Virus record (IMG/VR): IMGVR_UViG_3300043429_000130
Coordinates: 1-64,000 of that record
Direction: 5' to 3' (one strand)
DNA: 64,000 nucleotides
Origin: a virus
Below the pieces are notes generated by a model. It saw nothing but the letters and a program-made list of their open reading frames with translations, did no database searches and was not told where the DNA came from. The translations under genes and the position numbers were made by a program. The first letter of the stretch is position 1; every line of letters starts with the position of its first letter. Of this stretch, positions 8,701-19,600 are shown in pieces.

Positions 8701-10647
8701 TAGCTCTTCACGCTTCTTATATAGTTCTTCTTTGGTATATCTTGTCTTATCAATCTTATCATAGATACCATTAAGCTTCTCTAATAGATCATCTAGCTGC
8801 GTATCTCCTGTACTTTCTGTACGAAGAGTAACAGGTAGTAAATAACTTTTATCATCTGGGATTAAGCTTGGATCAATATTACCTACTTCTAATTCCTTAA
8901 TAGTATCAATTTGACCATTCTTAATAGTGAACCTAGTTCTCATAGGAATACTACGTATCTTTCCAAACTTTTGGAAACCATACTGCAGCTGTAATATCTT
9001 ACGATAGTTCTCTAGCTGTATACGATACATAGTTTCTTTATAAGTCTTTAGGTCAGTTTGTGTCTTACCAACTTCCTGAGACTTCCAGTCATATATATCT
9101 ACAACACCATTTGGTTGTATTACTAACAAGTCAATACTACCACCAATCTTAGCTTTCTGGTCAAATACTTTAACCTCAGCCATAAACGTTGTACCTGGTT
9201 CATACTGAGCCATTACAGACTGAATGTATGTATTAAGCTTATTATAAATACCAGTAGGTAAAATAACTTCTATAGGACCTTGAGTATCACGCTTACTACC
9301 ATCATCATAAGTCCAACTGTTTACAATATTCTGAATCTGCTGATGAATTATATCACCAAATTCAGCTTTGTTTAAATCTATAAGTTTCTGTTTATCAGAT
9401 CTTTGGTCTGATCTAAATATCTTCTTAAGCCATCTATCTACATAAACAGATGTAACAGAACCTTTAGCATTCTCTCCTTTGTACTGATATATATGTCTTT
9501 TCTGTCCTGTTCTAGGATCAATGCTGTTATCAAGAGTAATATTAGTTTGATCAAGTTTTAATCCTTGAGTAGGATCAACTAACTGGTAGTATTCTTCATC
9601 TAGTTCTAGATCAGTATCTAGCATTTCTGTATTACCGTCTAGAATATTTTCAGCTGCAGTCTCAAAAGGATTATCTTCTGACTTATTAAATGCTTCTTTA
9701 ATAAAGTTCCATAGCTTATTCCACCAGTTCATCAAGAAACTAATACGTTCTTGAGTCTCGTTTCCAGCTTGCATTTGCAAAACATGCTGAGCAATCACTC
9801 TACCAATAGCTTCTTTCTTAATCTTATCAAAGTTAATACTTCCATCAGCGTTACGGTAGTCTCTTTTATTCTTATACTGCTCTACAGTGTCTGCATATAA
9901 CTTATACCCTGTAATTTTTGCAACCATCTCTTTGTACAAAGGATGACCGGGGCCTAACATTTCTACAAAAAAGTGAGCTGCTTCTTCTGGTAGTGTATCT
10001 AGTGATTCTAAACCATCTACTACCTGAACAATCTTATTAAGCATGTCTGCTTTAGCTGCAGCATCTCTAACTATATTACCCTGAGAGTCTCTGATTTCAT
10101 TTACTGACTGTACTGCTACGCCAATGTTTTCTAAGAACTTGGTTATTTTAGTTTTTAGATCTTCTGGTTGGGTAAACTCTTCTACAGTTTCAGTAGTAAC
10201 TGCTGGTTCTACTTCTTCCTTTGGCTCACGTATATCTGTAGTAAAAGGTGTATTAATAAGAAAGTCCTCATTAAGCTGCTCTATATTTGTTTCTAAAGCA
10301 TCATAAAACATTCTTACGTTACCTTCCTTATCTGTAAAAAGACCGTTACTAATTCTAGGCTCACCATTCTCATCTATTTCAGTAGATACAAATGATGCAA
10401 TACTCTCTAGAGTACCAGCATCCATACCTGGGTCTTCACGTCTAATACGCTCTAGTCTTTCCCAGTCACCAAACCAGTCTTTAAACTTAGTGGTATACAC
10501 TTGAGCCCAAAGCTTAAGAGCATCCTCTTTAGCTTCAGGTCCCATGATAGAAAGAATATCATCATAGAGTCTAGACTCTTTCCCGTTAGGAGCCAATACT
10601 CTTTCTACTTGTTTAGTCTCAGGATTACGAATTATACTACAAGCCAT
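5704..10647 (-). CDS. Giant crAss-like virion protein with PD-(D/E)XK-like nuclease motif
   Basis: A 1647-residue protein, last in the minus-strand virion unit, five bases after the polymerase polyprotein. The N-terminus has an APNGKESRLYDDI block and FKDWFGDWE, a pattern I associate with giant proteins of crAss-like phages. At about residues 221-229 is EEAAHFFVE, resembling a zincin helix with the first His replaced by Glu. At D506 (GGSIDLL) and D520-W-K522 (YDWKS) it shows the two halves of a PD-(D/E)XK nuclease site, with a basic helix region beyond. Long charged helical and coiled-coil segments fill residues 620-1000. In phi14:2-type phages proteins beside the virion RNA polymerase are packaged; co-injection with nuclease or processing activity is inference. 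Confidence 0.82.
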   Translation of the reverse strand: MACSIIRNPETKQVERVLAPNGKESRLYDDILSIMGPEAKEDALKLWAQVYTTKFKDWFGDWERLERIRREDPGMDAGTLESIASFVSTEIDENGEPRISNGLFTDKEGNVRMFYDALETNIEQLNEDFLINTPFTTDIREPKEEVEPAVTTETVEEFTQPEDLKTKITKFLENIGVAVQSVNEIRDSQGNIVRDAAAKADMLNKIVQVVDGLESLDTLPEEAAHFFVEMLGPGHPLYKEMVAKITGYKLYADTVEQYKNKRDYRNADGSINFDKIKKEAIGRVIAQHVLQMQAGNETQERISFLMNWWNKLWNFIKEAFNKSEDNPFETAAENILDGNTEMLDTDLELDEEYYQLVDPTQGLKLDQTNITLDNSIDPRTGQKRHIYQYKGENAKGSVTSVYVDRWLKKIFRSDQRSDKQKLIDLNKAEFGDIIHQQIQNIVNSWTYDDGSKRDTQGPIEVILPTGIYNKLNTYIQSVMAQYEPGTTFMAEVKVFDQKAKIGGSIDLLVIQPNGVVDIYDWKSQEVGKTQTDLKTYKETMYRIQLENYRKILQLQYGFQKFGKIRSIPMRTRFTIKNGQIDTIKELEVGNIDPSLIPDDKSYLLPVTLRTESTGDTQLDDLLEKLNGIYDKIDKTRYTKEELYKKREELAQLRVAIRDLQLKNKMDRLIELGLLEYKKYSEMLNDKTLNGKEIQDAIKILEVFSDSGVLLYDLRQQYFDVAQNSKKKGAKAEYEEMNKKFLTMTSRVDKLIKDIEYYRREQVENLGKKNGIFNILDAEAPLNVYRGLFSALSNISQKSFRLFSKLLRVAQNNRDAKFDSTAAKMVLLKKKFLTWANGRGISADKAMEMILQIDQKGNWDGNFLKKYTSEFYDLKKKAILVGNSKWIADNMDYDKERYEAEEKRTIENFKSVNYALDEAVNEKIIEKKIKEWSLNHKVLNDNGTINVKALLNPSNNFLVPADQWLSEKWSNLQKPENKPVKDVYDFFKGLVDEAEELGMLDKKSKRFIPSLYKSKVDQLVFGDIKNVFSTKGIFENLQVDAGNTYTPEVDPTDGSVINRIPVYFTTDIGVKNEETGETDYSKKSRDLFKVFAVWSAHMYNYEAMHSIEDSSQMLLEVERNKKSLVTDNFGNVTIENGKAKAANNNDRNAKIFEEFVNFYIYDRIGGKSSDAKVKILGKEYSLLKTAQAAMRFFSLKTLALNPLSGTAQFVGGTGNALFMAQKGIYFTNRTWAKAMYTAAGSKKAWAALKYMNVLGEGNTNVMVEELSLSGTNRVLKDENFYLFMRMGDKAVQYPVAIAMMMEHMVQDGKIVNIQQFVKAKYNYNNEFYNLSSADRKALMAKIDKEVGELQEKESVYVKGVLSPEGEFTIPGIEKDSETFSDFRNKIKGVNKRIVGNQSRDDINNIRTTLLGQGLMQFRSWMPEMIEERLEGLRYDDELQNWTYGKFHSFFGDLFSKRIGKLLKAIMTGFGDNAVELAKEKYENLKREAYEKGEEFTITEGEFIDIHIGNLRSMVAELMTLSSFAAAVFSVVSGDDENRRNKGMKQYLARALKKYYNEFAFYYNPLEFTRLVQRPLPVISLAEDMFKFLGNLSEEAGGQLIGDKEWTEDAKPLKYFTKMVPVAKEIMLLTATFDEDFRKDWDIRIQPGY

Positions 10648-10652
10648 AGTTA

Positions 10653-13600
10653 TTATGCTTTACCTTTATTACATTTTACAGACTCCTCTTCTTTTTTAGA
10701 GATAGTTTCGTCCACTTCATTATTATCTTTTACTTTTCTTAAAGCTTTCTCAGCTAGAGCTTTTAACCCATTGTTCTGAGTTTTTTCTCCTTTAAGCTGT
10801 TCCATAGCTTTTATGAATTCTGGCTCTCTCATCAAGTCCTTAGCAGATTTATAACCTTCGGCTGCAGTTAAAGCTGCTTTAGTATCCATCTGCATTACGT
10901 TACTTGGTAAGATTGACTCTTGATCATCTTTATAGATCTCAAGCATACGATTACCGTTACCAACTTTAGAAATAGGAATGTATAGAATCTTTCCTTTTTT
11001 ATCTTTCTGATCAGTCTTTTCAAATAGTATTGGCTGATAAGCTTGAAGAATAGTTTTATTCTTCTTCATCTTCTTAAGCTCTTCTCTACTAATCTTAGGG
11101 TCACGCACATACTTGATCAAAAAGTCATTTAGACTAACAGAGCTATTAGGACTAATAGATAACTCACCATTTTTAACTTTTATCCATGATGGTGCTTTAG
11201 CAACTATGGATCTGTTGAACCAGTTATTTTGATGGAAGCTTCTCCAAACTTGATCAGTTGATATAACAGGGTTTAGTTTAAATCTATCTAAGATTGTTTT
11301 TACAAGTTCAGAGTATATCTCAGTACTTAATACTTTCTTATAGTCAATAAAACTAGACTGCATACCTGACTGCAATATACTAAATTTAGCTAGGTCATCA
11401 GCAAACTTTACAAGATCTTCATCAGCTGTTTTCTCACCATAGCTTCTTAGGTTATTGTAAGCTTCTATAACATTGTTTATCTCAAAAGTATCCATCTTGT
11501 TTCTAAACAACATGATGTTATCTGTTTTAGTAGCATCATCTGTCATCATAGGTATTAACTCCTTGATAATCAAGTTATCAGATATGTTTGGATCTTCAGA
11601 ATTTTTAAGCTTATATAGTTTAGCAGGGAATGAATTATTACCTGTAAACAAGTCCTTATACATATTATTAAGAGTTTCCTCTTTACCTTCTGCATTTATG
11701 TATGAAGTAGTATGTAAAAGATATGCAACTACAAAGTTTTGGTACTTGTTAATAAGATTAATAGCGTCATCCTTCATCATAAAGAACTCTGGGTTATCAA
11801 TCTTTTCATATAATGGTTGGAAAACCTCTTGGATTTCAGGAGACAATGTTATAAAGAAGTCTCTAAACAAGTTAAAGATATCTTCCTTTTGCTTTTTTAG
11901 TTCTCCTAAAAACGTATTATCAAGGATATCTTCTGGATTGTTTATGAAGTTTTCTTGTTTAGATCTTTCCCAACGACCAATCTGTAGCATGTTTTCTTGT
12001 ACAGTTTTGGTCTTATTAGTATCATAACCAATAGCTTGCATAAAGTTAGACATCAATCTAGCCTGTGCTTCATACTCAACATAGTCCATAAGAATAGCAA
12101 TCTGTAATCTAGCATCAGCATTGCTGCCATCTTTGATAGCTTTCTTAAGATCTTCAGGTTTAAATGACTCTACGCTATCTTTAATTTCATTAAGCTCAGT
12201 TAATACAATGCTATAGATTGCATCTTCAGATGCTTTTCCATTTTTCTCTGCACCAGCTAACATAGCCATTAAATCTCCACCAACTACTTTATTATAGTAT
12301 GGAGCAATAACTTTATAGAATAACTCTTTTCTAGTTAGATTCTCACCGTTGATCACTTTAAAGGAAGAACGGTTCTTAGAGATCTCTTTAAATAAGCTAT
12401 CTAATACTGGCTGGTTAAAGAAGTAAGCCACCTCTTCTACTGGTACACCATGGTGCTGTAAATAGAACCATGTATTAGCTGTATTAAGTGAGAAGTTAAG
12501 GTCAAATACAAATGGATCTTTAGCTCCATCCACAAAGCCTGATAGAGCTTGAGAGATTAAGTCACTGATATAATCACCTGCTTTATCTAGAATGTGACCT
12601 ATAGAGTATAGTCCATTCTCATCTCTGCCGTGATGATTGAGCTTAATATTTACAGTTTTAGCATCCTCACCTTTAGCGTTAAGATAGTATAAGCTCTTTG
12701 AACTATATTTATTATTTAGCTTAAGACCACTAACCTGAGACATTACATGGAATGTAGAATGTAATGCGGCAATACCAACCATTCTCTTAGCTGTTAAGTA
12801 ACGCTCACGGATACTGTTAGATCCAATAAATGTTCTTAAGTAAGTAGGAGACTTCTCATCTTCTAGTTGTTTAGTACCAGCATCTACCTTCCATCCCTTA
12901 ATATCTTCTGCAAGATCTTTAAGAGTGTCTGTAGTGTTAGGTGCAACAAGCTGTGCATAGTTTTCAGGTCTAAGAACTAACTCAGACATGATATTTATGA
13001 GCTTGTTCTGTAAACTTTCTTTAGTTCCTAAGTTATCTTTAATATAACGAATAGTCTTTTTACCCTTTACAGAAGCGTTATATCTAGTTATACTAGCTTT
13101 AATAAACGCTAAGTCTTCTTGTGTTTCTTTAGAAGCACTAATATCACTTAAGCTGCTTTTAGCTCCTTTAATAAGTTTGCCATTATCTTTATAAGTAGAT
13201 TGGTTAATCTGCTTAAATTGATCAGGCGTAATAATACTTAATACATTATCAATATATTCTTGACTAGCTCCTGCTGATAGCATATCTGCTGTCATAAAGT
13301 CTTTGAACTCTTGACTAGAGTAGTCTCTACCTAATAAATCTACATAGTAGTTACCTAAATAGATATTAAGTTTATCTATATCAAAGTCAGATCCAGCTTT
13401 ACCAACAATTTCAGAAGGTACTACAACCATATCACCATTAGCAGCTGGTGTAAATCCTTTAATGATAATACTTTCTATAGAGTTCATACCTTGAGTAGGA
13501 ATACGGAAGGCAATAGCTTTAAGCAGCTCATTGTCTAAACCGTTAATACCACCTTCAGGCATTCTATAAATACCATTTTCAAGTTTTAATCCTAACTCTT

Positions 13601-16600
13601 CTGGAGTAACTTCAGTAAATGGCCATGTTATATACATTTCAGCAGCTTGAACTTTACCATCTTTAGAATGGTAAAACTTAAGATCTGATGACTGCATACG
13701 AATAGATGCCTTTTCTTCAGGAGTTAATGCTTTTATTTCTGACTTAGTAAGTGTCTTGTAAACACCATCTTTAAGATATACATAGTTTCTTGGTGCTGAC
13801 TCATATAATGTACTAGCCGCTTGTGGAGAAGATTTACCGCTCATCTTCTGAGAGATAACTCTACTATCTACAATAGAGTTAAGAATGTTATCTATCTTAT
13901 CACGGTTAATCAACGTATCAAACTCATACTCCAAAGACTGTGTATCATTTTCATTTGTGATATAGTTGATAGCATTAATCATGTTATCAGGTAAGTCTCT
14001 GTTCTCAGCTTCTTTTCTTAAAAGACTAACCAATCTAGATATATCCTTTGTGGTATACTCAGTATCATTTTTTCTTTCAAGACCAATTTCTTTTAGTAGT
14101 TCTTCTTTACCAAGTTTCATCATCTCACGAAGAGTATCATTATACTCCTTGATAAGAAGACCTATAGCTTCATTTACAGGCTTTCCGTTTTCATAGAAGT
14201 TACTCATTACTTGTTTAGTAACCTGAGTACCTTTTACTACAAACTTCTTAGGCTTGCTAGATTGTTCTACTTGAATACCGTAGAATCTACTGTATAAACT
14301 TTGACGTGGTAAATCAGCAGCAAGTTGATAACCTTTATTTGTAGTTTGAATGTTTACATCCCCAGCTTCAGTATATACTGGAACAAAGTTTCCTTCAGCA
14401 GTAGTTACGTTACCTACTTTTTCTCCAGACTCAAATCCAATAACATCTACCTTTTCTTTCTGTGCGGCTATATAAAGCTTTTCAAACTGGCTACCTTCAA
14501 CGTGACGGTAAAACTTAGGTTGTAAAGCATGCTTTAAGAATACAGGGTGTGTAACATTATCTGTTACGGCATATCCAAAGTACTGAGGTTTTAACATCTC
14601 AAATATATATCCTGGGTTTCCTTTATCAAATGTTTCTTGAGCAGCTTGAATTTCTGCTTGTGTAGCTTTTTTATAACGAGGGTCTGTCTTTTTAATAGTC
14701 TCACCTTTAGCATTACGCATGCTACCAGAACGTACAAGAGTTTCATAAGCAATCTCATAATTCCACTGTGCTTTACGCTGAGCTGTAAACTTACCACTCA
14801 TAAATAGAATATCTCTAATTACGTCTGGTAAACCCATAGCCATAGCATCAGCTTCATTCAGATTCATGTAAGCTTTAATGACTCCAGTAAACTCTTTCTT
14901 TCTGTTTAAAATAAAACCAGTTATTTGACCCTGCTCATTAAATCTAGCACCAACTTTCTTTTCTGCTTTATCTTTAGGTATACCAGATTCAATCATCTGA
15001 TTATAAGTACTCTGTGCAATATCTTGGTAGAAAGCACTAACTACATCCATATCTTTAAATGATATGTTTTTAATAGTCTGATGTACCTCAGAAGAACGTA
15101 ACTTACCATCGTTACGTACCATGTTCATATCCATCCAGTCTATAACATCACTGTCCTCTACAAAAGCTTCTTTAGTAGAAGTAGCTCCGTTAGCACGTTT
15201 AGGTAAGTCTTTATATAAAGCTGGGTGACCATAGATCAACTTATGTTGCTCTGTCAATAAGATTTCCTCATTAAGAGCAAGAATAGCTGCTATAGTTTTT
15301 ATGTTTTCTTCAGTGTAACCACTGCGTGTTTTAGACTCAGAGTCATATCCTGCAGTGTTATAATGCAATGTTTGTTTCTCTGCAGTACCTAACATTTCAT
15401 CTAAGCTTTCATTATCAATAGCATCAGTAACATATAAGTCACTATTAAAGCTATTAGGCTTAATGAAAATATCTAAATCTTTTAAGAATGCAGCTGTATC
15501 CTCAATCTTAAAATTAATGTAAGTAGCTATCTTATCTTCAAGAGCTTCTCTATTTTGTTCTACAAAGTCTTCACGCTCTAACTCACCATTGATAACATCT
15601 TTATTAAACTTAGCAATTAAATCTGGACCAATAATATCTCTAAAGTGTCCTAAGTTAAATACGTTATCACGGTAGTATTGAATATCTACAGGAGCTATTG
15701 ATTGTATTTCAGCAGCATCTAGTTCATCTATTAGCTGATTCATGTACATGTCTATGATAGTTCTATTATCATCCTGCATCATTCTTTCAACATCTCTTCT
15801 AGAAACCATTAGCTTTCCAGGGATACCGATACCATATTCAGTACTCTTATCTGAGTTAATGTTAGAGAATACAGTGTTGTTTAATAAGAAATGAATCTTA
15901 TTAGCTACACGCTCAGGGAACTGAAGCTTAGCTGTATTATTACCATCCACTTCTGTAATACCTAAACCAGATATTACGTGGAATGTAAGCTGTGTATTAT
16001 TCTTACGTTTACCGTTAATATCAAATAAGCGTCCACCTTTCTTAAGTAGTTCAGAATTAGTTTGATAAGCATTAAACACAACCTCTCCAGTCTCTTTATC
16101 TATAGTTCCTAACCAAGGAGCAGTTTGAATAAGTTCTTCTTGAGAGTTTACAGTGTTTAAGATATTAATCATATTACTTAACAAAGATGGTTGACCAACG
16201 CTAAACTGTTGTTGACCCTCTGCATTATTATAACTTAAGATGTTATCTTCACTGTTAAACTTAGACTCAATAGCAATAAGGGTATTAATTCTACCACCTA
16301 CTACGTTTCTACCAAATAGATCAGCTATGTCTTCAATCTCTCCAGACTTCATTACATCTAAAATCTGTAATGTTTGTTCACGGATACTTTGTTCAAACTG
16401 AGCTAAATCATTAAGTGTAGCATTAAACTCAATACCTAAAGAGCTTAGTGCATTTAAAGCTGTAGCTAAATCATAACTACTTCTATTTCTAGCTGTATCC
16501 ATTAGATCAAGATAGTCATCTGACTTTCTATTGATCATCATACGTCCAGAAGAATCAATCTTAACTATCTGAGTCTGTTTGTTTTGAACAGCTATCTTAA

Positions 16601-19600
16601 GATTGTTAGCCCACTCATTACGAATTCTATCATCATTTACGTTAATAAGTGGATTAGTATTATAGATGTAACCCTCATCAGAAATAATAAGCTTTTCTGG
16701 GGTAAATCTAGCATTACTAAAGCTCTTAGTAAATGAAACTCTAAGCATCAAATCTTCTTCACTTAAAGAAGAAGCTGGTATCACCTTACCAAGATTGTTT
16801 TCATATTTAAGACGAAGCTTAAGGTTACGTAACCAACCGTAGTTTTCACGGTAGTTATTATCTTGTAGTCTATACTTTTTATCTAACTTTTGAAACATTA
16901 GATTTAAAGTGTTCTTACGAATGCCGTTCTTATCAACAATACTTACAACGTTGCTAAGCTCATTTAATAATGTAGTATGTACTCTATCTGTATTAACTAA
17001 GCGTGGTTGATTAAGATCATTCTTAACAAGTACTGTTTTACCCTTCACTACAGTAGTTTGAGGTAAAGAAGCAAGAAGTAACATAACGTTTGTAGACGTC
17101 ATTTTTCTTGGATCAATAGTAATAGCATCTCTAATACCTAAAGTATCAGTTACATCATTCTCATCTTGCTCAATTTCTGAGAAGATAACACCGTATCTGT
17201 CAAGGTTCTTTTTGAACTCTCTGTAAAAATCATCTTTATAAGCCTCAACAATAGACTTAATTTTAGGACTTACTAATGTAAGATTATTAATAACCTGTTC
17301 AGTAGCTGTATTCCATAAAGATGATAGTAAAACATTAGACTCTTTCTTATCTAGACTGCCAAGAATACTATCAATGTTATTACCTTTCTTAAATAGCTCA
17401 GTAAAGAAATAATAGTTCAGACCTTCTAAAATATCTGAAGTATCTTTTTGTGTTAAATCTGCTACTGCTTTATAAGATGGACCTGTAAGTCTATTGTCTT
17501 TTATAAACTTAGCATTCTTAAATTTACCGCTACCAATCTTCTTGAATAGTTTATTAATAGAACTATTCATCTCTGTCTTATCTTTAGTAGAAAGATTGAA
17601 CAAAGCCTGAATACCTTTCCATAAATTTTTAAAGAACCTTGCTATCTTATTACCAATAGATTGATCTAAAAGAATATAACTACGGAATTCTTCTGCAAGC
17701 ATTTCACGTACATCATACATACTAGCTTCAGAATAAGGTTTAGTTTCTCTGCTAAACTTATTATAGAATGTACCTTCACGAGATTTAAACTCAGATGCTA
17801 ATTCAAACTTCTCATCTTGAGTTAAGAAAGATGCCCATACAGCTTCAAACGCTTCATGGAAACCAGTACCTAACCCAGCATTTTCATAGATATAAAGTGC
17901 TCCTCTCATAAAGGCACCTAAACCTTTACCATGAATAAGATGACCCATCTTTTTAATAGGGAACATAGGAAGCTTTTCTTTCATGAACTTAGCTAACTTA
18001 GCAAAGTCTTCTGTAGCTTCCATCTCTCCTACATCTAAACGGAAAGGAGGTTCTTCAGAGTCAATATCAAGTTGTGCAATTAAAGCCTTGGTTAACAATG
18101 CTTTAGCTGCATTTATATTACCAGAAGGAATACCTATAACAGCTTCAGCTAGTTTAACTACTTCTTGCGTCTTAACATTCATCTGGTATACAGCAGCTGT
18201 TAGCTTACCATTCTCTGGTACAGCGTTTGCTACTGCTTCTTCTACACTAAAGAAAGGACCTTCTTGAAGAGACTCTGTTGATGTAGTTACACCAGTTAAT
18301 GGTTCTCTACCTGATAGTCTATCAGCTTGTGATTGTTCTGATACAATTACACCAGCTGTTGTTGATGTAGATTCTGCATTCTTTTGAGCAAGTCTTAAAC
18401 CTTCTAAGAAAGCTTCATCAATTACTTCTTTAGTAGTATGTGTAAAGTCACTATACTTTAATAATAACTGAGCTTTATCTGGATTTTGTTTGAATGACTC
18501 TACAACTAAATCTCTCATTAGCTGTAAGTTATCAAAGCCTTTCTTTACTGCTTTACCTCTAATCTTAGTACCATAACCACCTACTGCAACATACTTATCA
18601 TATGTGGCTTGATCAAAAGTACCTGACTTGTTAGTTTGATAAGCATGCTCTACACTACCATATTCATTTCCACTCCAAGTAAATGTACGAGGAGCTAGAT
18701 TAGAAAGTTCTCTAGTATTAGTTTCACTTTCTGGACCACTCCAATATACGTTAATTACTGGTTTAGTAGGTTGCACAACAGGAGCTGTAGGCTGTTGCCC
18801 AGTAGCTTTAGTTTCTGCAGCTTTTTGTATAGCTTGGGCAGCAAGTTGTTTTAAACCACGATTGACTCCGTATATATACCCAGTAACTTGTGTGATGCTT
18901 TTAAGAATCTCACTTCTATTTTCTTGTATTTCTTTTTGATTAACAAAAAGCTTAGATAACTTAGGCTTAAGTTTTGGACCTTCAATTTTAATTACAAATC
19001 CACCTTGTTGTACTACATAGCTAATCTTAAAACCACTAAGTTCAATCTCGTTACGAGACATATCTAAGAACTCATCAATCTTATCATCCATTAGTTCAGA
19101 AGAACCCTTTACTTTAGGTATAGGTTTCTTCTTAGCAGCTTTTTGTTCTTGAGAAACTTCTGGCTCAACTATAGATGGATCTTTCCATATAAGCTGAACT
19201 TGAGTACGTTGAGGAGTACTAGAATCATATAAAGGTAAAGAGGTATACACTGGAGGTGTAGTACCATCTTCTCTAGCAGCAAGTAAGTATTCTTCGTAAG
19301 AGTCAAAAGACTTATCACGAACTGCTTTATCTTTTACAAACTTAATAGTGTCAAAGCTATCATTGTTCTGTAACGCAACGTTATTTACGTGATGAGTAAG
19401 TCCTTTAACTAACTTGTCTCTATTCTTAAGAATACTTTCTTTATCAAAATCAATCTTAAAGCTACCTCTATGAAGTCCACTTTGAACCCAAAAGTATTTA
19501 TCAGAAGACTTTCCTTTTACAGGACGGCTCCAGTTAACAATATGCTTTAAGTAATCTTCAATTAGTTTTAATTCAGCTGCATCTTCTTTAGATAAAGCCT

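Noticed and set aside
11473-12027. Plus-strand frame of 184 residues within the polymerase gene
   Set aside because: Hydrophobic, low-complexity shadow of a long coding strand; no start context or family resemblance.
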